Source of the DNA: Stutzerimonas decontaminans
GTDB taxonomy: Bacteria > Pseudomonadota > Gammaproteobacteria > Pseudomonadales > Pseudomonadaceae
Assembly: GCF_000661915.1 (NCBI RefSeq)
Contig: NZ_CP007509.1
Coordinates: forward strand, 1,798,001-1,862,000
Direction of reading: 5' to 3'
DNA length: 64,000 nt
Shown here: one piece after another, positions 1 to 8,391 of the stretch
Layout of the letters: the number at the start of each line of letters is the position of its first letter
Numbering within the stretch: position 1 is the stretch's first letter
Made by a program: the position numbers and the translations under genes
Notes under the pieces: model-generated
Told to the model about the DNA's origin: nothing
Seen by the model: only the letters and a program-made list of their open reading frames with translations
The model's database searches: none

Positions 1-113
1 TCTTTAAGTAAATTCTTAGGTGGGTAAGATTTCTATCGCCATTAAAATTCCGTGAACGTCCATGACGTGCGCCTGAGAGTAGCGGTTAATAACATGAAGG
101 CTACCGGCTGAAT
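1..113. other. Left edge, no complete gene
   Basis: Nothing here can be assigned. The three plus-strand frames hit stops at 5-7, 9-11 and 25-27, so an upstream gene of the same polysaccharide locus could end in the first 27 bases, but too little is visible to say which frame is real. A purine-rich GAAGG at 96-100 lies 13 nt before the ATG of the first gene and is a poorly spaced ribosome binding site candidate. Confidence 0.4.
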
Positions 114-1307
114 ATGAGTAAAGGGACAATAGTCTACATCGGCGGCTTCGAACTGCCTGACAGAAATGCTGCAGCGCATCGCGTTCTAGCGAATGGCAAA
201 ATCCTGCGAGAACTCGGTTACGAAGTTGTTTTCTTGGGTGTCGACAGCGCTCGATCTGTTGGGGCCGAACTTTCCCGTCGCGACTTTTTCGGCTTTGAAT
301 GTTGGAGCGTTCCCTATCCTATAGGGGGAGTGGCGTGGCTGAAATATATTATGGGTTTGTCCACGATCATCAAGTTTCTTCGCAAGAGCCGCTCCGTTAA
401 AATTTCGGGTGTAATTTGCTATAATTACCCAGCTGTGGCCCAAAGTCGTATAAAACTGCTGTGTCAGCGCGCAGGCGTAAAAATGATTGCTGACGCTACA
501 GAGTGGTATGACGCAAGCGCAGGAAGTCTCGTTCATCGAGTCGTTAAATTTATCGATACTTCGCTGCGTATGCACATCGTTCACCGGCTTGCGGATGGAG
601 TCATAACCACCAGCAAATATTTGACGCAATTTTATGATCGCATGGGTAAGGTGACAGTCGAACTCCCTACGCTATTCGATGCAAATAACTTCAAGCCGCC
701 ACCAGTACGCGAAAAATTTACGCGGAAATATTTCATTTACGTGGGGTCGCCTTTTGATGCAGGCCGAATAAACAAGGCGCGCAGTAACGTTAAAGAGCGA
801 CTTGATGTATGTGTTGAAATGTTTTACCAGTTGTACTGTGCTGGCGAAGACTTCTGTTTTGAAATATATGGCATCAGTGCAGAAGATTATTTGCATGTGT
901 TTCCTGAGCATTCCACTATGTTGAAAAAGATGGTGCGGTGTACCTTTTTCAGGGGTAGACAACCTAACCAGTTAGTGTTGAAGCGCATCGCTGAGTGTGA
1001 TTTCAGCATATTCTTTCGTGACGAAACGCGGGTGACCTTGGCTGGATTCCCCTCGAAATTGGCAGAGTCGATTAGCTGCGGTACGCCAGTAATTTCAAAC
1101 AAGATGATGAGCCTAGAGAATTATGCGCAAAGCGAGGGGCTTCTTCTTACTTCACGGGGCGAAGAACTAGCATTGGTTAAGCAAGTTATGAATTATTCCT
1201 CCGCCGAAATAAATGCCATCAAACAGCGTGCTTACCGCTCACGAAAATTTGATTACAGAAACTACTTGGCCAAGGTCTCAGTATTTCTAGCTAAGGTGGA
1301 GCTTTAA
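114..1307 (+). CDS. Glycosyltransferase, GT4-like (O-antigen locus)
   Basis: A 397-residue protein expected to add one sugar to the undecaprenyl-linked O-unit on the cytoplasmic face of the inner membrane. The N-terminus has a glycine-rich first strand (VYIGGFELPDRNAAAHR) typical of GT-B transferases. The C-terminal half carries the nucleotide-sugar binding pattern FPSKLAESISCGTPVISN (about residues 310-330), the usual E-x7-E region of GT4 enzymes. It has no signal peptide. The next gene starts directly after the stop, so they are probably co-transcribed. Base composition is AT-rich compared with the rest of the window, as is common for exchanged O-antigen genes. Donor and acceptor sugars cannot be read from sequence. 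Confidence 0.85.
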   Translation: MSKGTIVYIGGFELPDRNAAAHRVLANGKILRELGYEVVFLGVDSARSVGAELSRRDFFGFECWSVPYPIGGVAWLKYIMGLSTIIKFLRKSRSVKISGVICYNYPAVAQSRIKLLCQRAGVKMIADATEWYDASAGSLVHRVVKFIDTSLRMHIVHRLADGVITTSKYLTQFYDRMGKVTVELPTLFDANNFKPPPVREKFTRKYFIYVGSPFDAGRINKARSNVKERLDVCVEMFYQLYCAGEDFCFEIYGISAEDYLHVFPEHSTMLKKMVRCTFFRGRQPNQLVLKRIAECDFSIFFRDETRVTLAGFPSKLAESISCGTPVISNKMMSLENYAQSEGLLLTSRGEELALVKQVMNYSSAEINAIKQRAYRSRKFDYRNYLAKVSVFLAKVEL

Positions 1308-1844
1308 ATGAAGATAAGAAGATTGCTGAAACTTTTCACTGCTCCCGTAAATATGCTATATGCAGCCTTGTACCCTGTGTCATATGCACAAAAAATAGGG
1401 GTTGAGCTAAAAGGTCGTGTAACAATATATGGGTCTAGTTATGCTATGTTTAGTTCTGAACCGTACTTAGTAACCTTGGGTGATAATGTTTATATAAGCA
1501 TTGGGGCGTGTTTTATTTGTCATGATGGTTCGACACTGCCCTTCCGAAAGGATATTCCCGACCTTGAATTGGCGGGAGAAGTCAGAGTGGGGGATAATGT
1601 GTTTATAGGTGCAGGGGCATTGATTCTTCCGAATGTGACTATTGGAAGTAATTGCGTTGTAGGAGCTAACTCTGTTGTAACAAGGAGCGTGCCTGACGGC
1701 TCTATTGTTGCCGGTAATCCGGCTCGAGTGGTAAGTAAGACGGAAGATTTTCTAATTCGCGCTCAAGAAAAATCTTTAAAGATTGGACATTTGACGGGTC
1801 TTGAAAAGATACTGGCTTATAAAAAGATATTTAATAAGAAATGA
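1308..1844 (+). CDS. Hexapeptide-repeat acyltransferase (O-acetyltransferase, WbbJ/LbH type)
   Basis: A 178-residue left-handed beta-helix acyltransferase that probably acetylates an O-antigen sugar using acetyl-CoA. Hexapeptide repeats are clear in VGDNVFIGAGALILPNVTIG and continue through SNCVVGANSVVTRSVPDGSI to the typical family ending VAGNPARVV. A candidate catalytic His lies in FICHDGS. The ATG follows the preceding TAA with no gap, and its stop overlaps the next ATG by 4 bases (ATGA), so it sits inside a tightly packed operon. It could also acylate another nucleotide sugar; the sequence does not separate these options. Confidence 0.85.
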   Translation: MKIRRLLKLFTAPVNMLYAALYPVSYAQKIGVELKGRVTIYGSSYAMFSSEPYLVTLGDNVYISIGACFICHDGSTLPFRKDIPDLELAGEVRVGDNVFIGAGALILPNVTIGSNCVVGANSVVTRSVPDGSIVAGNPARVVSKTEDFLIRAQEKSLKIGHLTGLEKILAYKKIFNKK

Positions 1845-3187
1845 AAATATTTGGCTATCGATATCTTCCTCTGAATATATATGTGGGGTATTCGATATTT
1901 GTTTTGTCGAGTCTGTTTCTGGGTCCTATGAAGTACAAGGACCTAGATTATTTTATTTTGGTTTCTTTTGTTTCGGTTTTGGTTTTATTGTTTTGGCTAG
2001 GGTATGTGATTGGTGCTCGTGGGGAATACCGCCAGTGCTCGAACTGCTTTGAGTCACGCTTTATTTCTTACCGGAGGATTAAGCCATTCCTTGCGTGGCT
2101 TTTGGCTTTCGGTGTGATTAGCTCTATAGCGCAATGGTATTCATTTTTTGATTCGGGCGGCGGCTTGAGTCTAAGCGACATCGGAGATAGTTACGTCAAA
2201 GGATATGAGGGGTATGAGCGTGGGCAAGCCAAAATTGATTTTTTCTATATTTTAAATATTATTGATCAGGCGTTGGCTGGCCTTGTGCTTCTATTTTCCT
2301 TTTACTATTTTCGGGTAATGGGGGGGGCGGCGAGATATGCTTTTTTGTTTGTGGTGGCGACGTATCTTTTAATCAATGTGGTTGGTACCGGCAAGCAGAA
2401 ATATTTGGGTGATGTGGTCATATTTGGTTTTTTCTGCATGATAATAAATCTCGCCACCAAGGGGCAGAAGTTTAAGTTGCGAACTTTGGCTGCTGTTGCT
2501 GTGGGTGCCGTCTTCGTATTTATTATGTTTGTGGAGGTTCTTCGGCAACGTTACTCGGCCGCTGGTATCGGTCTTGATAATATTTACGAGAAAACTCACC
2601 CTTTGATTACTTGGGATGACGGGGCATTGGTGTTAGGGCTTGTCAGTTCGGACTATGCTTTGGCGTTAGGGGTGTTTCTTAGTTATTTTACCAGCGGTCT
2701 ATATGGGTTGTATCTAAGTCTAACGCTGCCTTTTGAATGGACTTATTTTGTCGGTAATTCGTATTCCCTTGGGAGAATTGTTGAGATAGTCTTCTCGGCG
2801 GATGGTGCTATTCTGAAGCGCACGTACCCCTATCGTGTTGATCTAACTTATGGATGGGGGTTCGATAAGTGGCATTCGCTGTTTTCTTGGTTGGCTTCGG
2901 ATATTACCTTTTTTGGTATTCTACTCTTTACACCTCTGTTCTCGTTCTTGTATGCAAGGCTTTGGTTAGAGGCTATAAGGGCTAGCAACCCGTTTGCCGG
3001 CCCTTTGTTTATTTACCTGTCGTTGGGATTGATATTTAGCTTTGCCAATAACCAAATCATGCATGGTTTGGCTGGCGTTATTGTACTGGTGGTGTTACTT
3101 GCAGGATGGGTTCTTTCGCGTATTTTTTCGCGACAACACCGTTCTACCGGGATGATCTTAGTCGCCGAGAGGAGAAAAGATGAGTAA
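1841..3187 (+). CDS. wzy: O-antigen polymerase, Wzy-like
   Basis: A 448-residue, very hydrophobic protein with roughly ten to twelve predicted membrane segments and a large polar stretch near the middle (about residues 280-350, around RTYPYRVDLTYGWGFDKWHS), matching the periplasmic loop architecture of Wzy polymerases. Wzy proteins diverge too far for motif-level identification, so the call rests on topology, size and position next to a flippase gene. The gene is strongly AT-rich with many TTT/TTG codons. It overlaps the acyltransferase by 4 bp and the flippase by 8 bp. An alternative is a membrane protein of another polysaccharide step, but no other Wzy candidate is present in this locus. 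Confidence 0.75.
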   Translation: MKIFGYRYLPLNIYVGYSIFVLSSLFLGPMKYKDLDYFILVSFVSVLVLLFWLGYVIGARGEYRQCSNCFESRFISYRRIKPFLAWLLAFGVISSIAQWYSFFDSGGGLSLSDIGDSYVKGYEGYERGQAKIDFFYILNIIDQALAGLVLLFSFYYFRVMGGAARYAFLFVVATYLLINVVGTGKQKYLGDVVIFGFFCMIINLATKGQKFKLRTLAAVAVGAVFVFIMFVEVLRQRYSAAGIGLDNIYEKTHPLITWDDGALVLGLVSSDYALALGVFLSYFTSGLYGLYLSLTLPFEWTYFVGNSYSLGRIVEIVFSADGAILKRTYPYRVDLTYGWGFDKWHSLFSWLASDITFFGILLFTPLFSFLYARLWLEAIRASNPFAGPLFIYLSLGLIFSFANNQIMHGLAGVIVLVVLLAGWVLSRIFSRQHRSTGMILVAERRKDE

Positions 3188-4679
3188 GCGTTGGAGGTTT
3201 ATTCTCATACTTTTGCTCATTTTTCTCGGAAAGTTGAGCGGGTTCGCTAAGGATATTCTAATAACTTTTTATCATGGTGTCTCGGTTGTTACGGATGCCT
3301 ATTTTTTATCGAGCTCTATATCTTCAGTGTTGTACATGGCTATATATTCGGCCATCCCCGTGATTGTAGTGCCACTTTATGCCCGTCTGGTAGCAGATGA
3401 AACGCGCATACGTATCAATAGAGATCTTTCTGCAGCGGTATTTTTCTTTTTGGTTGTGTCTCTTTGTGTGGCTGTTTATGTTTTTTATGCGGCTGGTTTT
3501 TTGGTGAGTTTATTTTCTGGTGGCATTAATGAACAGGTTAAGGGTTTGGCTGTAAATTATTTGTCTATTATGGCTATGACTTTTGCGCTTTCGACTCTCG
3601 TATCTTTCTTTAACGCCATACAGACAGTCAATAAGGTTGTCGTCCCGTCCTATGCTATGCCGATTATTAATAATATGGTTTTTTGTGTGGGCTTGTTTTT
3701 TTTTAGTTCGGCTGGTGAGTTCTATAAAATACTTGTGTTAGGAGTCTTGGCTTGGTTTGTGTTGGTGGTTGTAAATTATCTTATATCGCGCAAGAGCTTT
3801 TCGTTCGAATTTCGACAGGCATTGATTTTTTTTGTAGATAGCAAGTTTATGCTCCTGTTTCTTCCGGCGGTCATAGCGTTTTACGTAGAGCAGGTTAATA
3901 GTTTCGTGGGTGTTTATTTTGCGTCGAAGCTCGGTGTCGGTGCTATATCAGTCCTTGCTTACTCGAATAAACTGAATTTGATATTTCTTTCAGTGTTCTT
4001 GGTGTTTTTGACTGCTTCACTGTTTCCTCGTATTGCGGCGGTGTCAGCGCGAAATGAACAGGCTGAATTATTTGGCTACTTGATGGGGTGTATCCGATTG
4101 GTCGTTATTTGTTCGGTTCCAGCCGTTATCTATATGAGTTTCTACTCTGTTGAGATCGTAGGGCTTTTGTTTCAGCGTGGAAACTTTCTGATAGACGATG
4201 TTGTCAAGGTCGCATCAGTTTTTTCAGTGGTTTTGCTTGCCCTGCCTTTCTGTCTGGTGCGCGATATTATGAATCGCGTTTTCTTTTCATATGGTAATAC
4301 GTTCACGCCTGTTTTGTTATCGCTGTTCGCTCTGTTCATTAACTTTGCGCTTAGTTATGCGCTATATCAGCGGCATGGTTTGGTTGGATTGGCCTTTGCT
4401 GTAGTGGTATCCACTATTTTTAATAGCGTTCTCATTACCTTTCTGGTTGAGCGTAAGATGAAGTTTTATCTACTCGTTCCATGCTTGAAATTTTTGGCGC
4501 TATGCAGCGTTTGCGGTGTCGCTGCTTATTTTTCGCTGAGTTGGCTACATGTTATGTTTTTTAATTATTGGATGGTTTTAGCTATTCCTTTTGCTTTGGT
4601 TTATTTCATTTGTCTTCTGATATTTCGGATAGCGGAGGCGCAGTCCTTGGCTCAGCTGCTGCGCAGGCGGCTGGCGTGA
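3180..4679 (+). CDS. wzx: O-unit flippase, Wzx of the MurJ/MVF family
   Basis: A 499-residue polytopic protein with about 14 hydrophobic segments. The start resembles MurJ, with a conserved-looking FLGKLSGFAKDILITFYHG followed by TDAYFLSSSI, so this belongs to the MVF branch of the MOP exporter superfamily. It is expected to flip the lipid-linked O-unit across the inner membrane before Wzy polymerises it. It overlaps wzy by 8 bases and shares its AT-rich composition. It is unlikely to be the housekeeping MurJ because it lies inside a glycosyltransferase cluster. Confidence 0.82.
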   Translation: MSKRWRFILILLLIFLGKLSGFAKDILITFYHGVSVVTDAYFLSSSISSVLYMAIYSAIPVIVVPLYARLVADETRIRINRDLSAAVFFFLVVSLCVAVYVFYAAGFLVSLFSGGINEQVKGLAVNYLSIMAMTFALSTLVSFFNAIQTVNKVVVPSYAMPIINNMVFCVGLFFFSSAGEFYKILVLGVLAWFVLVVVNYLISRKSFSFEFRQALIFFVDSKFMLLFLPAVIAFYVEQVNSFVGVYFASKLGVGAISVLAYSNKLNLIFLSVFLVFLTASLFPRIAAVSARNEQAELFGYLMGCIRLVVICSVPAVIYMSFYSVEIVGLLFQRGNFLIDDVVKVASVFSVVLLALPFCLVRDIMNRVFFSYGNTFTPVLLSLFALFINFALSYALYQRHGLVGLAFAVVVSTIFNSVLITFLVERKMKFYLLVPCLKFLALCSVCGVAAYFSLSWLHVMFFNYWMVLAIPFALVYFICLLIFRIAEAQSLAQLLRRRLA

Positions 4680-4798
4680 GTTAGCTACTTGAGTTGGCTG
4701 AGCTTTATGTCGAGTAAGCAGATAGGATTGGATAAAATTTGAATGCCATAACATTACATCGCTATTGCGTCATTTTACGAAATTAGAGGGGCAGAGTA

Positions 4799-5674
4799 AT
4801 GCGAGTATTAGTCCTTGGGGCCTCCGGGATGTTAGGCAACGCTGTGATTGATGTTTTCAATCAGGACTCGTCTTACGAGGTCTGGGGAACGCTTCGCAGT
4901 TCCTCTGCTCTGCGCTATTTCGCGGAAGAGCAGCGTGCCCGGTTGCTGGTGGGCGTCGATGTTCTGGACCAAGATGCGCTTGTGCGGGCACTGGATATGG
5001 TGCGCCCGGGCGCGGTTATAAATTGCGTCGGGTTGATCAAGCAGTTGGCCGACGCCCAGGATCCGCTTTCTACGCTGCCGGTGAATGCGATGTTCCCGCA
5101 CCGCCTTGCCAGGCTCTGTGGGCTCGCCGGCATCCGGGTGATTCACGTCAGCACGGATTGTGTCTTTTCTGGGCGGGCAGGGTCCTACGCGGAAACCGAT
5201 CCATCGGATGCGGAAGACCTGTACGGCAAATCCAAGTTCATCGGCGAGCTCCATGATCTGAAGCATGCGATCACGCTTCGAACTTCGATCATCGGGCATG
5301 AACTGAATTCAAACTTCGCGCTGGTGGATTGGTTTCTTTCACAGAGGGGAGAAGTTAGGGGGTATGCCAAGGCAATCTTTTCCGGTTTGCCCACGGTTGA
5401 GTTGGCTACGGTCATCAAAGATCGCGTATTAACTCATGCGGACCTTTACGGGCTGTATCACGTTGCCGCGGAGCCTATCTCAAAGCTGGAGTTATTGCGT
5501 CTGATTTCCAGTCAATATCAAAAGGATATTGATATACAGCCTGACGATCGGCTGGTGATTGACCGCTCTCTCAATTGCGAACGCTTCCGCCAAGCTACCG
5601 GTTATGTTGCACCGGCTTGGCCTGAATTAGTGGAGAAGATGTTTCAATCATGTATCAGAAGACCTGCTCGATAG
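4799..5674 (+). CDS. RmlD-like SDR reductase, probable UDP-L-RhaNAc synthase (WbvR/QnlA type)
   Basis: A 291-residue short-chain reductase with a Rossmann motif GASGMLG (residues 7-13) and a catalytic Y142-x3-K146 (YGKSK). It resembles dTDP-4-dehydrorhamnose reductase. The neighbouring dehydratase and 2-epimerase suggest that it reduces the 4-keto group of the UDP-2-acetamido-2,6-dideoxy-L-hexose intermediate. The L-FucNAc-type reductase (WbjC/FnlB/CapF) is longer, about 370 residues, because of a C-terminal cupin domain. That domain is absent here, which favours the WbvR/QnlA type giving UDP-L-RhaNAc. A good GAGGG ribosome site lies at 4786-4790. Base composition rises noticeably from the preceding genes. 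Confidence 0.75.
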   Translation: MRVLVLGASGMLGNAVIDVFNQDSSYEVWGTLRSSSALRYFAEEQRARLLVGVDVLDQDALVRALDMVRPGAVINCVGLIKQLADAQDPLSTLPVNAMFPHRLARLCGLAGIRVIHVSTDCVFSGRAGSYAETDPSDAEDLYGKSKFIGELHDLKHAITLRTSIIGHELNSNFALVDWFLSQRGEVRGYAKAIFSGLPTVELATVIKDRVLTHADLYGLYHVAAEPISKLELLRLISSQYQKDIDIQPDDRLVIDRSLNCERFRQATGYVAPAWPELVEKMFQSCIRRPAR

Positions 5675-5675
5675 T

Positions 5676-5704
5676 TTGACCGGTTCTGTTTGGAGTCGAA
5701 TAAT
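5676..5704 (+). promoter_or_regulatory. Candidate sigma-70 promoter before the 4,6-dehydratase gene
   Basis: TTGACC at 5676-5681 and AATAAT at 5699-5704 are each one mismatch from consensus and are separated by an optimal 17 bp. Transcription would start near 5711, about 70 nt before the ATG at 5784. It lies directly after the reductase stop, so the downstream sugar-nucleotide genes may have their own promoter within the locus. Confidence 0.5.
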
Positions 5705-5783
5705 TGTTGCCTGGTATTTTAGATTCCGCTGCAAAGTTCTGGTTGCTAACCTTGGATTTGCTTAATTATATTGAGATTTTTAT

Positions 5784-6794
5784 ATGTTCGACGATAAGAT
5801 CTTGCTGATAACGGGTGGTACGGGCTCTTTTGGAAACACCGTACTCAAGCGTTTTTTGGATACTGGTGTACGCGAGATACGTATCTTTAGCCGCGATGAG
5901 AAAAAACAGGAGGACATGCGAATTGCGTTGGCCAACGACAAGGTAAAATTCTACATCGGAGACGTGCGGGATTATACCAGCATTTCCCAAGCGATGATCG
6001 GTGTTGACTATATCTTTCACGCAGCGGCCCTAAAGCAAGTACCCTCTTGTGAGTTTTATCCCATGGAGGCTGTCCGAACTAACGTTATCGGCACTGAGAA
6101 TGTGTTGAATGCGGCAATTGCTACTGGCGTTAAACGTGTGGTGGTACTCAGCACTGATAAAGCTGTATATCCGATCAATGCCATGGGTATTTCCAAGGCG
6201 ATGGCGGAGAAACTCATGGTCGCCAAGTCTCGGATGATTCCGGAAAGCGGTCCGGTTATTTGTGCGACCCGCTACGGTAACGTCATGGCCTCACGCGGTT
6301 CGGTGATCCCGCTGTTTATCAGTCAGCTCAAGAATAGAGAACCGCTGACTGTCACCGATCCGAATATGACCCGTTTTCTCATGTCTTTGGAGGACTCGGT
6401 CGATTTGGTGTTGCATGCCTTCGAGCATGCTAAGCAGGGCGACATATTTGTGCAAAAGGCTCCGGCTTCGACGGTGGCGGATCTTGCGCAAGCACTTAAA
6501 GAGTTGTTTGGCTGTGATAATGCAGTCAAGGTTATTGGCACTCGCCATGGCGAGAAATTGTATGAGTCGCTGATCTCCCGTGAGGAAATGGCCAAAGCTG
6601 AAGACATGGACCGGTATTACCGCATTCCGGCAGACAACCGCGACCTGAACTACAAGAAGTTCTTTGTCGAGGGTGAACAGCATATTTCCGAGCTAGATGA
6701 CTATACCTCGCACAACACCGAGCGCCTGAGTATTCAAGGCATCAAGGATGTATTGCTGAAGCTGGGTTACATTCAGGAGCAGCTCAATGCTTAA
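5784..6794 (+). CDS. fnlA: UDP-GlcNAc 4,6-dehydratase/5-epimerase (WbjB/FnlA/CapE/WbvB type)
   Basis: A 336-residue extended SDR enzyme. The NAD motif is GGTGSFG (residues 11-17). The catalytic site has Met134 and Lys138 (NAMGISK) in place of the Tyr-x3-Lys of ordinary SDRs, a hallmark of the WbjB/FlaA1/CapD-type dehydratases. It should catalyse C4,C6 dehydration of UDP-GlcNAc with C5 epimerisation, the entry step to L-FucNAc, L-RhaNAc and L-QuiNAc. The small size, with no membrane domain, distinguishes it from the WbpM-type enzyme later in the cluster. Its stop lies inside the next gene (8-bp overlap), so the two are coupled. The symbol follows the E. coli naming. Confidence 0.88.
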   Translation: MFDDKILLITGGTGSFGNTVLKRFLDTGVREIRIFSRDEKKQEDMRIALANDKVKFYIGDVRDYTSISQAMIGVDYIFHAAALKQVPSCEFYPMEAVRTNVIGTENVLNAAIATGVKRVVVLSTDKAVYPINAMGISKAMAEKLMVAKSRMIPESGPVICATRYGNVMASRGSVIPLFISQLKNREPLTVTDPNMTRFLMSLEDSVDLVLHAFEHAKQGDIFVQKAPASTVADLAQALKELFGCDNAVKVIGTRHGEKLYESLISREEMAKAEDMDRYYRIPADNRDLNYKKFFVEGEQHISELDDYTSHNTERLSIQGIKDVLLKLGYIQEQLNA

Positions 6795-7914
6795 GGTCAT
6801 GACGCTAGTCGGCACCCGCCCGGAACTGATCAAGATGAGCCGCGTGATCGCGGAGCTGGATAAGCAGGTCCAGCATATTCTGGTTCATTCGGGGCAGAAC
6901 TATGATTTCGAGCTGAACCAGGTGTTTTTCGATGAGCTAGAAATTCGCAAACCCGATCATTTTCTTGGTGCTGCTGGTGATACCGCAGCCAAGACCATTG
7001 CCGAGGTGATTGCCAAGGCTGACGAGGTGTTCGAGCTGGAGAAGCCCGATGCACTCTTGTTGTATGGCGATACCAACACCTGCTTGGCGATTATTGCGGC
7101 CAAGCGCCGGAAAATTCCTGTCTTTCATATGGAGGCAGGCAATCGTTGTTTTGACCAGCGCGTGCCAGAGGAACTCAACCGTAAGGTGCTCGATCATTTG
7201 AGTGATATCAATATGGTCCTGACCGAGCATGCGCGCCGCTACCTGATTGCCGAGGGCATTCGCCCGGAAACCATCATCAAGACCGGTTCGCACATGGAGG
7301 AAGTTCTGGATTACTACATGCCCCGCATCCAGGCCTCCGATGTGCTGCAGCGCGAAGGTTTGCACGAAGACAAGTTCTTTATCGTCAGTGCCCACCGCGA
7401 AGAGAACGTCGACACGCCGGAAAACCTCCGCGATTTGTTGGCAACCCTGCGAGCTCTCGCCGATACGTACCAGTATCCAATCATCGTTTCCACTCACCCG
7501 CGCACGCGAAAGCGTCTTGAGGCGCTGGGCGAGTCGCAGGAGCACCCGCAAATTCGTTTTGTCAAACCATTCGGCCTGCTGGATTACATCAAGCTGCAGA
7601 TGTCGGCTTTTTGCGTGCTGTCCGATAGCGGAACCATTACCGAAGAGGCTTCGCTGCTGAACCTGCCAGCGATCACGATCCGCAATGCCCATGAGCGGCC
7701 TGAGGGCATGGATGAGGGCACGCTGGTCATGAGTGGCCTGAAAAAAGAAGGTGTGCTGGATGCGGTACGCGTGGTAACCAGCCAGCATGAGCGTGACCGG
7801 CGGGTGATTCCTGTGGTGCGGGACTATCAAGCAGGGCCGGTATCGAAGCAGGTCGTCAGAGTCGTACTCAGTTACACCGACTACATAAACCGCACTATAT
7901 GGTATAAATTTTAA
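6787..7914 (+). CDS. UDP-HexNAc 2-epimerase (WbjD/FnlC/QnlB type)
   Basis: A 375-residue non-hydrolysing UDP-N-acetylglucosamine 2-epimerase relative (WecB fold). It begins VGTRPELIKMSRVI and has HMEAGNRCFDQRVPEE at about residues 117-132 and SDSGTITEEA near residue 280, all typical of this family. In the L-sugar pathways this enzyme inverts C2 as the last step, giving UDP-L-FucNAc or UDP-L-QuiNAc. Given the RmlD-like reductase upstream, UDP-L-QuiNAc from UDP-L-RhaNAc is the favoured product. It overlaps the dehydratase gene by 8 bp. Confidence 0.86.
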   Translation: MLKVMTLVGTRPELIKMSRVIAELDKQVQHILVHSGQNYDFELNQVFFDELEIRKPDHFLGAAGDTAAKTIAEVIAKADEVFELEKPDALLLYGDTNTCLAIIAAKRRKIPVFHMEAGNRCFDQRVPEELNRKVLDHLSDINMVLTEHARRYLIAEGIRPETIIKTGSHMEEVLDYYMPRIQASDVLQREGLHEDKFFIVSAHREENVDTPENLRDLLATLRALADTYQYPIIVSTHPRTRKRLEALGESQEHPQIRFVKPFGLLDYIKLQMSAFCVLSDSGTITEEASLLNLPAITIRNAHERPEGMDEGTLVMSGLKKEGVLDAVRVVTSQHERDRRVIPVVRDYQAGPVSKQVVRVVLSYTDYINRTIWYKF

Positions 7915-8391
7915 AGGTGAGGCCAATGACGCACGGTCTGATATGCTTCGGAGTTTAAATTCGGCCGGCTTAAGATCCGTAGTTTCTAATTTGGTTAAAA
8001 CTTGGAATTCGTGTTATTTGCCGATTTCCACTTGCGCAGCTGTAGTGTCATGGTGCTGAATTTATACTATTGTCTCGGGCGGGTATTGCAAGGACGTATT
8101 AGTTAAGATTTTAGTGGCGATCTATGATCGAGCGTTCGTAGTGCTTCGCGGGTGGTGATAAAGTTTAGGTGTAAATTAATTATTTTTCATGTAAAGGTTT
8201 GTATTAGGTTGGTGCTTTTTTGGCGTAACTACCCAGTTTTGTATGTGTTTTCGTTTTGCTTACAGCCCAGCACTGGCATTGCCGTGTCTGCGCAAATGCG
8301 GGGGGCGCAAGCCTCCGCTCGCGATGTAACTAACAGCATGATTTTGGGTATGTGCTGATTTTTGAGATATGGTTTGTGGAGTAGTTACAGC
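7915..8391 (+). other. ORF-poor junction between two O-antigen modules
   Basis: This 477-bp stretch has no convincing gene. The longest plus-strand ORF (8152-8358, 68 codons) has no ribosome site and no recognisable protein features. The region is AT-rich with a few GC-rich islands, including an imperfect hairpin at 8298-8318 (GCGGGGGGC / GCCTCCGC). TATACT at 8063-8068 resembles a -10 box but lacks a matching -35. It separates the L-sugar genes from the Pgl-like cassette and looks like a recombination junction or degraded gene remnant. Confidence 0.45.

Noticed and set aside
4799..5674. Housekeeping rmlD of the dTDP-rhamnose pathway
   Set aside because: No rmlA, rmlB or rmlC is adjacent, and the neighbours are UDP-HexNAc dehydratase and 2-epimerase genes.
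8152..8358. A 68-codon plus-strand ORF in the module junction
   Set aside because: No ribosome site, no protein-like composition and no recognisable homology.
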